64,000 nt of DNA from Zelopaecilomyces penicillatus (GCA_005765155.1 VCCP01000005.1:2542001-2606000), one strand, 5' to 3'; counted from the first letter of the stretch, positions 12,900 to 28,564 are shown. The notes: generated from the letters alone by a model not told the origin. Translations and numbers: made by a program.

Positions 12900-15800
12900 T
12901 TATTTAATATAATAATAGATTTAATTTATAATAATTAAATAAAATAAGAATAATTTTATTTAGGTATTATTATTATAAAAAATTATTATTTATTTTATTT
13001 ATATTATTATAATAAAAATAAGCTAAGAAGTATTATATATCTAGAAATTATATATTAGTTTAAATATATATATTTTTATATTTTATAATTTTATTATAAT
13101 TATTCTCTTCTTATTATAATAATAATCTAATACTATTATATATTAAATTCTAAACTTTTATTATTATTATATTATTATTAATCTGATTATAAAATCTTAA
13201 TTAAATAATAATAAAATATTATTTTCTTATTTATCTTTTCATTATATTTCTATTATTATATCTCTTTTATCTTATCTTTTTATATCTTTATTATTTATAC
13301 CTTTTTATCTTTTATTTTATAATATTAATTATAATTAAATTATTATATTCTTATTCTCTTTTGTTTTAATTTTTTTTTACCTTTTCTATTATATTTTATT
13401 ATTTATTAAAATAATATCTTAAAAGAAATCCTATATCCTTATTTATACTATCAAAAAATAATTTAATTAAATAAATAAGGTTTTAATATAGAATTAATAA
13501 TATATATATTACTTTTATTTCTTTATAATAATTAATAAAAAAAGATAAAATATAATATAAAATCTATAGCAATTATAAAAATATATTATATCTTTATTAA
13601 TATTTATATAAAATAATATAAATAATATAATAAATAATTAATTAAATACTTTTTATAAATAGATAATATTATTATTATATTTAATTTTTTATTCTTTAAT
13701 ATTTCTTTTATTTTTTAATCCTTTTATAATTATATAGGATAATATCTAAGATTTAATTAATTACTTATATTTCTTTATTAATCTTTTAATAAAGAATTCA
13801 AAGGATTCTTAAGATTTCTTATTTAAAAAAAATATTTATATATTTTAATTAATATTTTATTAAACCTTTATTTAGTTTTTAATAATATTAAAATAATATA
13901 TTAATATAAGTTTAATCTTATTATTCTTTTTAAGGAATATAATTCTATAAAAACTATATATAATTCTTTTATTAATTAATAAAAGAATATCTTTATTTAT
14001 ATTTAATACTAGCTTAAAAAGGTCTTTAATCTAATTATAAGTTTTATTAAAAATAATACTATTAGATTTTATTAATATATTAGTATTAATAGGATATTAA
14101 ATAATAAAGGCTTATAAAAGGCTTTTTTAAAGATAAATTAATTATTTAAAAAAAAGACCAGATTTTATTTTTATAAGAAAATAATAAAAGCTTTATTATT
14201 TAATAAATTATCTTATATAACTATTATTTATCTATATAATAAATAATAGAAAAATATTTAAATTATATTTTTAATATTATTCAGGCTTTATTATTATTTC
14301 CTTATAAGTATAAGTATATTTAATTAGTATTTTAGTTTATTATTATTTTTTTTATTAATTTCTATTTTATAAGAGCTATTATCTATTTATAATAGGTTTA
14401 AAGATATATCTTATTATTTAGATTAAAATATAATATAATTATAACTTTATTTTATTAAGCTTTTAGCTTTTTTTTAATATTTTTTTAATTATCTTTTATA
14501 ATTTTTTATTAATATTTTATTAAAAGCTATTAGTATCTTTAATATATTAATATCTTATATTATAATTTATTAATTATATTTTAAAAACTAATCCTTTTAT
14601 TTATTTAAATAATATTATTTATTTTTTATTATAGCTTAATCTTGAATTTCTTTAATTCTTTATTTTTTTTTATTTTAAAACTTTAATATAAATAAAGTAT
14701 TTAAATTATTATTTTATTATTTTTCTTAAAATTTAAATAGATTAATATAAAAAGTATTATAAAGCCTTATATATTAATTAAATAAAGCTAGTTAATATAT
14801 TTAGATTTTAATAGATTATATTACTTTAAATAAATTAATAAAGTATAATATTAGCTTATATTTTATTTTTATTTTTAAATTCTTAATATTAAATATAATT
14901 AAAAATCTTTATTAAAAATCTATAAATAAATATACTTTATTATAATATTTTATTAATTATTTTCTAGCCTTTCTTATATTTTAATTAAAATCCTAATATA
15001 GGATTTAATTATAAAAGTTTATATTATTTTATTATCTTTATTAATTATTTTAAAGTCTGGATTATAGCCTATTAAAACCTTATATAATAAAAAGCCTATT
15101 ATTAAGGATTTTATTAAACTATATATAAATTATATTATATATAATAATAATAATTAATCTATATATTTCTTTATTATAAAATATTAAAGATAATATTCTA
15201 GTATTTAATTTATCCTTTTTATTTAATTATTTATTTATAAATAAAATATTATTAAAAGATAATATCTTATTTATAAAATCAAATATAATTCTAATTAAAA
15301 CTAGCTTATAAAAATTAGCCTTTAATCTAATATAATACCTTTTAATACTTTATAATATAATTTTATTTTATTATAGAATAATTTAATTAGCTTTATTATT
15401 ATTATTATATATATTATAAAATATAAGGTATACTTAATATATTTATTTATAATAATTAATATTAAATCTATTTTTGTTTATTAAAAATTATTAATAATGA
15501 TTTAATAATAAAATCTATTAAGATTTACTTTTATAATTATATAAATATTAATAAGAAATCTAGATATTTATATAATTAATAATATTATATCTTCAAAAAT
15601 ATTATAGTTTATAATATATCTCTTAATATTATTATCTATAAATTATTATTAATATTTCTATTATAATAGCTTTAAAATACAATTAATATTAAAATATTTA
15701 GATAAAGAGTTATTATAATAAAGCTAAAATAGCTTATTTCTTAAAGATAATTCTTTTAAAATATAAATATAATTCTTAAATTTAATAAAGTTATATATAT

Positions 15801-18800
15801 TTATTAATTAATATCTAATATTATTATTATCTTTCTATTATAATAAATCTATTTTTTATTAATTTATCTTTTTATTATTAAATTAAATATCTTTAATAAA
15901 TTTTTATAAAGATTAAAAAATATTAATATTATAAAGTATTTCTTAAAAAAATATCTTTTTTAGTACTTTTAATAGAATTCTTTATTTATAATCTATTATA
16001 GATTTTATTTATACAAAAAAATCTAAATAATTCTTTAATAAAAGTTTATTATTATCTTAATTTATTATAATGAATTTTATAAATCTAGATTATAATATAA
16101 AAAATAATTCTATATTATTTAAAGCTTTATATTTATAATTTAAATATTTTAATAAAGTATTTATTAAATTTAATATATTTAATTAATATAAATAATAAAA
16201 TTATAAGGTATTAATATTATATATTATTATATATTATTTAATTTAATCTTTTAATAATTTTATTTAAGATATAAAAGATTTAAGATTTTAATAATTAAAT
16301 AATATTTTTATTTATTTTATAAACCCTTTTATATATCTTTATTAATATTAAAATAAATAAATAATAATAAATATTATTTAATTAAAGGTATTATAATTAA
16401 TCTTTATTAATATAAATCTTTAAGATTAAAAAGCTATAGGATATTATATAGAATTATTATCCTATTATAATATAATATTTATTATTATAAATCTAGATAT
16501 ATTAATCTTAAAATATACTTAATATTATAAATTAAAATAATAAAATAATAATATTTCTTAAAATATATTTTTAAGCTTAAAAAAAGTTTATTATTTAATA
16601 AAATTTAAAATAATTTTCCTTAATTTTTTTTATTAATATTCTTTTTTATAAAAGTATTTAATAATATTATAATATTAAAATATTAATAAATAAATCTTTA
16701 ATAAAGATATATATTATTTTATAGATTTTTAGTTTTTATTATTTTATAATTATTATAATTTTATTTAGATTTATTATTATTCTTTTTAAAAATAAAATAA
16801 AATCTAAAAACCTTATTATTTTTTTATAGAATTAATACTTTTTTAGATTAATATATAATATTATAACCCTTAATCTTTATAATATTTATTTAATATATTT
16901 TATAAACTTTTTATATATTTTAAAAAAATTAAAATATTATTAAGATAAATAATATAGATTATATTAATTAATTTATTTAATACTTTATAAATATAATATT
17001 AAAATATTATTAATATATTAATTAAATTAAAGGATATTATTAAATATTTATAATATTTATAATATATTTAAAAAGTTATTTTTTTTAATTTTAATTTAAT
17101 AATAAATATTCTTAATATTAATTTTTAAAAAACTTTAATATTTATAATCCTATTTAAAATCTTTATAATAAGGGATAAAATATAATAATTCTTTTTTATA
17201 ATCTTATTAAGATCTTAATAATCTATATATAATTCAAGAATTTTATTCTTTTTAAATATAAAAAGAATAAATACTTTTATAAAGCTTTTAAAAGCTTATA
17301 TATATTTAAATATTAAATTTTTATAAAGATATTTTTATAATTCCTATAACTCTTATTAAAATAAAAAATAAATAATATTATATAATAAGGTTTTATTTAA
17401 TAATAGATTAATAATATAATCTATTATTTTATATATAAATAATATTCTAATATTATTAGATTAAAAAGTATTAAGGAAATTATATAATTCTAATAATAAT
17501 TTCTTAAAAGCTTAAAACTTTTTTATTTATTTCTTTTTTAATAAAAAAATTATTTTGTTTAAATAATTAATTAAAAAAATAATTAATTTATTTTAATAAA
17601 TCTTTATAAATTTATAGAATTATAATACTTTTATTTTATTTTAAATTTATTTAAACTATTAAAAGTTAATATATATATTTAAATATATTTAATATTTTAA
17701 ATAGGATAAAGCTTTCTTTCTTTTTTAAATTATAATTAATCCTTAAATAAATTTTTAAATAAACTCTTTTAAATTAATAAATATAATAAATACTTCTTAA
17801 ATATTATAAATATAAATTAATTTTTTATTTATTACTTTTAAATAAAGGAATATTTTAATAATATTTAATCTTTTAATTATTATTAATATATAAAAATAAA
17901 TAATTATATTAATATTTAATTTTTTAATTAAAGCTAGAAAATCTATTTTAATTAATAATCCTTTTTTAGATTATATTAATTATTATTTTTTTAATTTTAA
18001 AATAATTTATTATTTATTATATTTATAATACTTTTTAAATAATATCTTATTATATAATTAAGATTATTATAAAAGTAATAAATAAATTTTATTAATTATA
18101 ATAATCCTTTTTTTTATGTTTAAGATAAGCTTAATCTTATTAATTAATTTAAGTTTAAATCTTTATTTTAAAATATAGGGTTTAAATAATCTTTTTTATA
18201 ATTAATTAAAACCTATATAATATTAATTATTTCTTTTTTATTTATTATTATATTAATAAGCTTTTTAATTATATTAGATTTATTTTATTTATTTATATTT
18301 CTTTTTTAAATAATATATTAAATCTTATTTTTCTTTTTCTTAATTTTATAATTTTCTTTTTATTTTATATCTTTTTTATAGCTTTATAACCTTAATTATT
18401 CCTTTATATATTATTAAAAGTTTTTTATTATTTATTTTTATATTAGCTTAAAATAATAATTAAAGCTTAATAAAGAAAAATATTATTAATTATATTTTTA
18501 TAAGCTTTATATAAGCCTTTTAATATTATAAATTTAAAAGGAAGTTTTATAATAATTAATTATATTTTTATATTAAAGAATTATATATTAAATAAATATT
18601 TATTATTTAAAAACTAGAATCCTTAAATAAATATTTAATTTATATAATAAATTTATTTTAATTTATATAATAAATTTATTTTAATTTAATTATAAATTAA
18701 TATCCTTTTATTAAAGGTTTATTTAATATTCTATATTTAATAATTCTTAATACTTTTTATTTATATTATTAATTATCTTATTAATTTAATTTTTTATATT

Positions 18801-19420
18801 ATAATATATTTTCTTATCTTTTTTAAAAATAATAATCTAGATTATTTTTCTAGCTTTTTTAATCTTTTAATAATCTCTTATATAATAAATAAATAATTAA
18901 AATTAATTTTAAAGGCTTTATATTATAATTAAAATTATTATTATTTATTAGACTTTTAATTATATTTTAATTTAAAATATTAAAAAAAAATATTAATCTA
19001 ATATTATTATTTTTAAATAATCTTTTATTAAAGTTTTAATTATATTTTAAATCTTTTTAAAATTAATTTGTTTTAATTAAAAGATTTATTTAAAATTAAA
19101 ATATCTTAATTAATATTATTTAAATAATTTAAAAATATTTCTTTTAGCTATTATTCTTTTTATATTAAGGTTTTATATAATATAATTATATTTATTTTAA
19201 ATAATTATATAAAGAAATAATAGAATTATAATAATAGATTTAGTTTATAATAATTAAATAAAATGAGGATAATTATATTTAAATATTATTATTATAAAAA
19301 ATTATTATTTATTTTATTTATATTATAATAATAAAAATAAATTAAAAAGTATTATATATTTAAGGATTATATATTATTTTAAATATATATATTTTTATAT
19401 CTTAAAATCTTATTATATTT
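12900..19420 (-). mobile_element. Ty3/gypsy retrotransposon relic with candidate LTR fragments
   Basis: Two similar segments in the same orientation, about 12905-13100 and 19225-19420, bracket the region and look like remains of long terminal repeats. The minus strand at about 17280-17180 reads like Ty3/gypsy reverse transcriptase: FILFIFKKNKILELYIDY followed by a stop, then DLNKIIKKNYYIL. The family pattern is a K-K-x-G-x-L-R-hydrophobic-C-V-D-Y-R-x-L-N segment. Stops correspond to RIP of CAA and CAG codons. No frame is intact and the element is certainly dead. I could not place gag, protease or integrase. Confidence 0.7.
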
Positions 19421-19728
19421 AACTTTTTAATTATAAAAGATTATTAAAGCTAATAAAATCTATTAAATAAAAGAAATATTAATAATTATATAGATTTTAA
19501 AATAATCCTTTTTTTATTTATATAAAACTATTTATATAAGCCTAATCTTATATTTTAAAGATTAATTTTATATATATTTTTTAAGTTTAAAAATAAATCT
19601 ATTTTTTAAGATTCTTTTATTATTTAAGATTTTTAAAATTAAAAATAAAATATATATTCTTTATTTATAAAAATTAATAAGATTTATTATAAATAATATT
19701 AATTTTTTTTTATAAAATCTATAATAGG

Positions 19729-22700
19729 ATTAAATATCTAGATATTTAATTATAATATATAATCTAAATAATTATTAATTATTAAGGCTTTAATAGCCTT
19801 TTATACCTAAAAAATATAAAAGAAAAATAACTTAACTTAAATATAAATCTTATTATTAATTAATTAATTAAAGCTATATAATTTTATTTAATTATACTTA
19901 GAATTCCCTTTATAATTCTTATACTTTTACTTATAATTATTTAAAAATAATAATAGCTTTTATTTATCCTATTATTAAAAGATTATCTCTATTATTAAAG
20001 GCTTTATTAGGTCCTATAACCTATTAAGGATTCAAGGCTTTAAATTAATAGAATTTAATTAATCCCTTATAATAATCTATAAGAATTTAAAATAAAATAA
20101 TAATACTTTTAATTAAAATTATAAGAATTAAAAAGATTAATACCCTTTAGCTTTACCTTTAAATAATTTAAGATCTTAATATCTTTATTATAAATATTTT
20201 ATTAAAAAAAAGATTATAATTTAACTAAAACTATAATAATTTAAATAACTTTTAATTAAAAGGGTTAAAGATTATTAATATTATTAAACTATAATATTAT
20301 AAAAACATTAGTAATAAAAAAAGAAAAATTAATAATCTTATTTAAGCCTTTTAAATAAGCCTTAAATATTTTAAAAAAAAAGAAATATTAAATTACTTTA
20401 ATCCTTAAAAATATAAAAGATAAATATAAATCCTTTTAATTAAATAAGATATAAAACTATATTAAAATTAAAAGGAAAATCAAAAAAATCAATTAAAAAT
20501 ACTTTTTAAAATAAAATAAAATTTATTTAAAAGATTTTATTAATTAAATAATTAAGATCTATAATATTTTTAAAAAAGCCTAATAATATAATTATTAATC
20601 CCTTATAAAATTCTATTTATATTTATTTAATTTAAAAACTTATTTTATAAAGATAATTAAAAAGGAATTAATTATATAATATTTTATTAAGCTTAAATTA
20701 AGATTATAAAAATATATTTATTTTTAAAAAAAAGCCCTTTCTAAGAATTAAAATAAGATAATATAAAAGATAAAAAGATTTTAATACTATTTTAAAACCT
20801 AAAAAAAAAAAGAAATCAAAAACCTATAAAAAAAACTAAATAAATAATAGAAATAAGATTCTAGATAATAAATTAAAAAGGGATCCTTTTTAGGATTATA
20901 AGATAAATAAAACTATAATAAAGATTAATTAAATCAAACTAATATATAATTAATAATAGTTTTATATTAACAAGGCTTTTATTAAAGCTAAAAAGGCTAT
21001 AGAAATAATAAGGATAGTTATTTTTATAAAGAGAATAATTAAGATAATAATTAAAAAGATAAAGAAAATAATTAAATAAATTAAATAAATTATTTTATTA
21101 TTATAATCTATTATATATATAATAAAAAGAATTATCTTATATTAAATTACTTTAATCGAATTATTAATATTATTAAAATCAAAGGTAATACTAAAATAAG
21201 AAAAGGTAATTAATTAAAATAAATCCCTTAACTTTAATTAAAGAAATTATTATTAAAATAATAACCTATTTCTATATATTAATAATAATAAAAAGATAAA
21301 TATTAATTAAAATATATATAGATTTAAATATATATATTAAATTAAATCTTATTGATAAAGTATTTATTAAAATAAATATATTATAATAAATATTAATAAA
21401 AACTCTATTAAAGCTTTAAATAATAAATAAATTAGAAATTTAAATATATAATATATAGGAGATCCTATTTATTACTATAGATTTAAAAAGAATTAAATAA
21501 AATTTTATTTAAGTATATTTTAATAATAATTAAGATCTAAGAATAAAAGATAGCCTAATATTATTAAAATTAACCTATTTATAAAACCTTTAGATTTATT
21601 TAAGTACCTATAATAAATACTAATAATTTAATTAAAAATAGGAAAATACTAAAATCTTATAACCCTATAAGTTTATATAAGCCTGCTAAAATAAAGTAAT
21701 AATCTTCTTAATTATATATTTCCTAAAACTATTATTATTAATAAATAAAAACCAAGTAAATTAAATAAGAAAAATAAAGGAATTACCTTAAAAACTATAA
21801 AATTACTTAAATATATTTTAAATAGATTAAGCAGGTATATTATTATCTTAAAAAGCTATAAATTATATAATTAATCTATTTTTAAATATTATCTTTTTAT
21901 ATAATATAATCTATCCTTTATTATAAAAAGAATTAAAAGAGCTTTATATTTATTTAAATAAGAATCTAAAGAAAAAATAAATTTATTTATTTAAGAGCTT
22001 AATAAAAGTATTAATTCTATTTATTCTAAAAAAGGATAGATCCCTATAATTATATATAGATTATAAGGATTTTAATAGGATTATAAAAAAGAATTATTAT
22101 ATATTACCCTTTATTTTAAAGATCCTAAATTAAATTATAAATATAGAATTCTTTATAAAAATTAATATAAAGGATATATATTATTAGATTTAGATTAAGA
22201 AAAAGAATAAATAGAAAATAATATTCTAAATCTATTATAAATATTATAAATATCTAATAATACCCTTTAAATTAATTAATATATTAATAATATTTTAATA
22301 TTATATCTATTAAACTCTAAAGGAATTAATTAATATAATATATATTATTGATTTAAATGATATTCTAAATCTATTATAAATATTATAAATATCTAATAAT
22401 ACCCTTTAAATTAATTAATATATTAATAATATTTTAATATTATATCTATTAAACTCTAAAGGAATTAATTAATATAATATATATTATTGATTTAAATAAT
22501 ATTCTAATCTTTTCTAAAATAAAAGAAGAATATATAAAATATATTAAATAAATCCTAGAAGAATTATAAATAATGAAGCTTTTTATAAATCTAAAGAAAT
22601 ATTATTTTTATTAAATAAAGATAGATTTCTTAGGATTTATTCTATTTAAAAAAGGGATTTTAATAGATCCTTAGTATATTATAATTATTTTAGAATAATA

Positions 22701-25700
22701 ATAACTAGAAATCTATTAAGAAATATAAGTATTTCTAAGCTTTTATAATTTTTATAAAAGATTTATATATAAATATTCTAGAATTATAGTATTATTAAAT
22801 ATATTTTTAAAGGGTAATAAAAATAATAAAAAACTAAATAAAATATAATTAATTATAATTAAATATCTAATATTTAAATAGCTAAAAGAAGCCTTTTAAA
22901 AAGCCTTATTACTTAAATATTTTAATCTATAATAATAAATCTATTTTAAAACTAATACCTCTTAATTTATAATAATAGGAATTATATTATAATAAGATAA
23001 TAAAGATAAATAATATTTAATTATCTTTTAATTAAGGAAATTTATTAAGATAAAGATAAATTATAAATTATTTAATTAGAAAATATTTATTATTATTTAT
23101 TTATTTAAATATTAATAAAGATATATTAATAAGGTAATAAAATAAATAAAGGTTTTAATTAATTCTTGGAATTTCTAATCCTTTATAAGCTAGATTAAAC
23201 TATTAAAAAGGTAGGTAAGGTAATATATATATAGTATTAATACTATATAATTTTATTATTAAATATTAATCAAGGAAATCTAATCTTATAAATAAGCTAT
23301 TAAAAAGGCTAAGCTATAAAGATAAAGCTTTATTAAATAGTAATTTATTTTCTATATTATAAAATAGAATAATTAAATTTATAAAGATTTAAATTAAATC
23401 TATTAAGATATTAATAAATACCTAAAATAATAAAAATAAAAGGCTTTTAAATCTAGCTAAACTAAATAAATAGATTAAATAGATTATTAATAAGATATAA
23501 TAAATATCTATATATATAGCTTAAATAGCTCTTTATATAAAGATTATATTTAATAAATAAACCTTAATCCCTTTAATAGTATTTATTAAGAATATATAAA
23601 ATAAAGATAAGAAGATATTAAAATAAAAAAACTATACTAATAAAATAGAAAAATAAAAGAAAGAATATTATATAATTTATAAATATATAAAGCCTGGTTA
23701 AATACCAAGACTATATTTATATCTTTAAAGAAATTTTATTAAGAAATAAATTATTATAATTTTATTATAATAATCCTTATATAGATTATTTTAATATAAA
23801 TTAAACCCTGAAGCTTTTATAATATAAGTTTTATTAATATTTTATAAATTAAGAGATTAAATAATATATTATTAATTATAGTATTTATTAAGGAATAGTA
23901 TTATAATATTATTATCTATATAAATACCTTAATTCCTTATTAAAACTAAATTAACCCTAGAAAAAGTATTTATAGATTTTATTATAGGACTTTTATCTAT
24001 TATATTTAATAAAAAAGATATAAATATAATCCTAATAATTATAAACTAATATATAAAATACTATCTATTTCTTTTAGTAAATATGATTATTATTATAATA
24101 GATTTTATAGAATTATTCTATTAAAAGATAAAATTAAAATATAAGGTATTAAAAGGGATTATATTAAATAAAGGCCTTATTTTTATAAATAAATTTCTGA
24201 TTAAAACTTTATTATATATCCTAAATAAAGAGAAGGCTTTTAATAGTATCTTACCCTTAAATTAATAAATAAATAAAATAGATAAACCAAATATTAGAAT
24301 ATTATCTATATTATTTCTTAATAAAAGAATAAATAATTTAAATAAAGCTTCTTTAAATAATATAATTTACTTATAACTTTATAATCTTTATAATAATTAA
24401 TTACTCTTTTAATAAAATATTATTTACTTATAAACCAGGTTTTTAAAATATTAAAAATAATATTATAAAAAAGGAGATATTAATAATATAAAACTAATTA
24501 AAGAAATTAATAAAAATATAAAAAATATTAATAAAATATTAATAAAAAATAATTAAAGCTTGAATTAAAAATTATAATAAATTATATATACCCTTAATAC
24601 TTTAAAAAGGTAATATAATTATATTAAATATAAAGAATCTATATTTAAAAATAAAAAAACAGTTAATATTAAGATTTATTAATCTATTTTAAATCTTATA
24701 AAAGATTAAAATATAAAAATATTAATTAATATTATTTAAATAATATTTATAGATTTATAATATATTTTATATTAATTTATTAAAACTATAAATACAATAA
24801 ATAAAAGATATTAATAATAGCCTATTAATACTAAAATTAAAAGATAAAAAGAAATAAAAGATTAAGAAAATTAAAGATTAATTAAAAATTAAAAAAGAAT
24901 TATATTATTTAATTAAATAATTAAATTAGCTTTTAAAATATAATTAATAGATTCTACTTAATAAGATAAATATTTTAAAACTAATAAAAGTATTTAAAAA
25001 GAATTAAATAAAAAGAAAATATAAATTAAATAAAGGTATAATATAATAAAGTAAAAATACTATAAAATTATAATTATAAATGAAAAAAACTTAGAAATTA
25101 TATATTAAAGAATAATATTTTATTTTATACCTTTTAACCTATTATAAATAAATAATAAAAAGGTAGGGAAAAGGTATAAATAATATAATAAAAAGCCTTC
25201 TATTATAAAATAAAACCAGAAATTAAAGATTAAAGCTAATAGCTTAATAATATACTAGTAAACCCTAAGCTATACTTATTTAAAACTAAATAACTATATA
25301 TATTTAAGCTTATTATTAAACATATTTAATATTAATTTATTCTCCTATATTATAATAATAATAATAATATAAGCTATATATTTAATATATTATTAAAATA
25401 TAAAATTAATATCTATTTAAATAAGATAAAGGCTTTATATAGCCTTTTATTTAATTAAATTAATATAATATAAAACCTTAAAATTTATTTATTAAGCTTA
25501 AATAACCTATTATTAAATTAATATTAAAATATAAATAAAATATTTATAGATTTACTTAAATATCCTGCTATTTTTAGGGGTAGAGTTATTAAATAGCTAG
25601 TAATATTTAATAAGCCTTCTCTTTCTTCTTATAGGCCTTATTAGCCTTAACTTAGGTTTTAATAAAACTAATAATACTATAAGCCTAATAATATATAATC

Positions 25701-26614
25701 TTAATTAATTTAAAGGTATAATAAAGTTTAAGTAATATATTAATAATCTATTAAATAAATTTATCTATAAAAATAAAAAGGCTATCCTTATTAAAATTAT
25801 TATCCTTATTAAAAATATATATATTAAATATTATATTTAAAAAGTTAAGTATATTATTTAGCTTTTAGGTATTATTTAATATAAGGGTTATAGATTTAAA
25901 TATTATTAAATTATTAATAAAACCTATTTAAATAGTATAGATTAATATACTATTAATAGATATTATTCCTATTATTATATTATTAATAATATATTAATTT
26001 AATATTAATAAATAAATATTAGATTAATATTAATTTATTAAGCTTAATCTACCCTTTTATTATCTTAATATCTATTATTATAATTATTTATATATAATAT
26101 ATATATTATATATATTTTATAATAATTAGCTTAATATAATCTAATTATTTTATAATTATATAGGTTTAGGTAATAGATCTTTTAAAAGGTATAATAATAT
26201 AATAAAGGGATAATAAAATAATAATAAAATAAAAAAGATAAATAAAAGAGGTATAATAAAAGATATAATTATAAATAAATAAAAGGAATATATTAAATCT
26301 AAGTTCTAAGAAAATAAAAATTCTAAAATAATAATATAATAATAATAAGGAAAATCTATTATAGAATAATAGATATATAATTAAAGTATTAAAATATTAC
26401 CTTTAAAAAAAGAGATAATTATAATAGGATTAGATACCTAAATACTTAATTATAATATATAATTAAAAAGATTATTAATTATTAAGGCTTTAATAGTCTT
26501 TTATATTTAAAAAGTGTAAAAGAAAAATAATTTAATTTAAGTATAAGTTTTATTATTAATTAATTAATTAAAGCTATATAGTCCTATTTAATTATACTTA
26601 GAATTCCCTTTATA
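19729..26614 (+). mobile_element. Ty3/gypsy retrotransposon relic C (reverse transcriptase and integrase recognisable)
   Basis: The segments 19729-19914 and 26421-26614 are direct copies ending in (a)gaattccctttata and are the preserved parts of the LTRs. At about 22005-22500 the plus strand shows reverse transcriptase: LILFILKKDRSL, stop, LYIDYKDFNRIIKKNYYILP, then the catalytic box degraded to IDLNDIL (family: Y-L-D-D-I-L). At about 23955-24260 an integrase core is visible: VFIDFIIGLL, a run of about 40 residues, then KGIILNKGLIFINKF (family: S-D-R-G-x-Q-F). D-to-N changes and stop codons are typical of RIP. The catalytic part of the reverse transcriptase is duplicated in tandem. An inverted copy of the 3' part lies at about 31.7-33.9 kb. 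The 5' LTR looks truncated on its outer side. Confidence 0.8.
22222..22499 (+). repeat. 139-bp tandem duplication inside the reverse transcriptase relic
   Basis: The segment 22222-22360 is repeated head to tail at 22361-22499. The only difference I see is tttaaatgat versus tttaaataat near the end. The duplicated part runs from the segment before the KYLIIPFKL stretch to the degraded catalytic box. Both copies carry the same RIP changes, so the duplication is younger than the RIP, or is an assembly error. Confidence 0.85.
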
Positions 26615-26630
26615 AAATCTTTTAAAATTT

Positions 26631-26763
26631 ATTTTATAATATATTTTATATTTATTTTATAATATATTTTATAATTATTTTATAATATATTTTATATTTA
26701 TTTTATAATATATTTTATATTTATTTTATAATATATTTTATTTTTATTTTATAATAAATATTT
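26631..26763. repeat. 23-bp tandem repeat, about 5.8 copies
   Basis: Five full units of the type attttataatatattttatattt start at 26631, 26654, 26677, 26700 and 26723, followed by a partial unit. It lies just outside the 3' LTR of relic C and upstream of the Mutator-like element. The units differ by only one or two bases. Confidence 0.85.
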
Positions 26764-27019
26764 ATAAGATTAATAAAATAAAATTATATTAATTTAAAAT
26801 CTTTTTATAAATATTTAAATTATTTAATAAATTATTTAAATTATTTTAATTATTATATAAATTATAATAATTCTTTTATAAATTATAATAAAAATTATAA
26901 AAATTATAAATTTTGAAAATATATTTTAATTTAATTAAATACCTTTATTTTTATAAATTCTTTTAATATAATTTATTTTATTAAATTTAATAAAATATAA
27001 AGTCTTTTTAATTTTCTTT
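26764..27019. other. AT-rich spacer, no gene seen
   Basis: Degraded AT-rich sequence between the tandem repeat and the target duplication of the Mutator-like element. Nothing recognisable. Confidence 0.6.
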
Positions 27020-27481
27020 TTAATTAAGAGTATTGCTATTCATATATTACTTTTTTGCTATTCGCACATTAGTGGCCTGTGCACAGCTTATTTTCTGCGC
27101 ACACCCCTCTATCCCAGGCCTGCACACCCAAATTTGGCTGTGTAAGGCTGGCACTTTAAAGGATGCCGCAAAAGTCATATGCAGCCCTGCAACAACCTCG
27201 TCATAATTCCACCTTCGCATTCAACTTATAACATTATAACTTTACCTCCCTCAACACTTTAATAATATGGCTGCCTCATTTCCACCCTTAATGCTGCTAT
27301 TAGTGATATATATATCCTTTGCTAAGCTTTATAAATTCCTTTAGAATTTTTATTATAATAATAGTATAGTTTTAGTGAAGAAATTATTATATAACCCTTA
27401 TGACTTTAATAGCAATAATATTAAGACTCTATCTTCCTATACTCTTGTATATAATAAGGCTAGGGTAAGAGCTTCTATTAG

Positions 27482-27877
27482 TTTAATAGAGGGAAAATAA
27501 TATATATAATAATACTAATATCACCTATAGAACTATAGTATGATTTTAAGATAGTTATATAGCTAGTATAGTCTATAAGGATTAAATAGGTAAGAAAAGC
27601 TATAAAGCGGTGATATAATGAAATAAACTTAAGAGATCAATTAATCATCCTATAATTAATCAAATAAAGAAGATAGCTTTTTAATAGCTAGTCTTTTAAA
27701 TATACTAGAAAAATTCTTAAGTAGAAGAGGGAAAAAACTTGAATTGGATAATATCTGCCCTATTTAAATAGCCTGGGTATAGCCTATCTATTTATATAGT
27801 TCAATCCCCTTAAGTGTAGCTTATATAGCTATAGCTTAATCAATTAGTAAGGGGGTGTATTCAACTTAATTATCAAA
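27482..27877 (-). repeat. Solo LTR of the A/B retroelement family, inside MULE copy 1
   Basis: 396 bp, reverse orientation relative to the 37208 copy. It is flanked by the 4-bp duplication ttag (27478-27481 and 27878-27881). Its ends in LTR orientation are TTTGATAATT and CTCTATTAAA. It lies at the same internal position as the LTR in MULE copy 2, so it inserted before the two MULE copies separated. Confidence 0.85.
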
Positions 27878-28564
27878 TTAGCCTAGGGCTTTGATAGGCT
27901 TCTATTAGATAATTGGATTATAAGTTCAAGATTATTATTTTAGCTATATTAAAGTTAAACTAGAAATAGACTTTTTATATAATAGAAAGTGAATATAATT
28001 ATTTATTATTATTAGATACCTTTATATATCCTATATTATATTATTATATAGAGTTATAGTAGATGCTTTAGGGTATATTTATTGAAAACTATGGCTTAGC
28101 TGTCTATAAGATATATAATATCCTAAAGTCTTTAAGCCCTATAGAAGCTAGCTTTTTCATTTAAAAGGATATCTATAATAACCATCAGAAGCTTTATACT
28201 ATTAGCCTTAAAGGCTTTATAGCAATATAAGCCTTTATTAAGGCCCTTAAGAAGGGTGGCTTATAGTATTATATAAAGTTCTCTTTTAATAATAAGCTTG
28301 AGGCTGTTTTATAGACTTTTCTATGGTGTGAAGTTATATAGAAGTGTTTTCCTAAGGTTCTTGGTATAGATAATATATATAAGATTAATTACTTTAAACT
28401 CTATCTTTTTTAGATTATTAATATTATTAATTAGAAATCCCTTATAAATTTTGCTTTTAGCCTTATTAATATAGAGAAAGAGATTGGATTTTAATAGCTT
28501 TATAAATAGCTTTATAATTTCTATAGCTAGCTTGATATCTGCATATTATATATAATTATTATTA

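Noticed and set aside
26631..26763. The 23-bp array as a CRISPR array
   Set aside because: Units are head to tail without unique spacers, and the host is a fungus.
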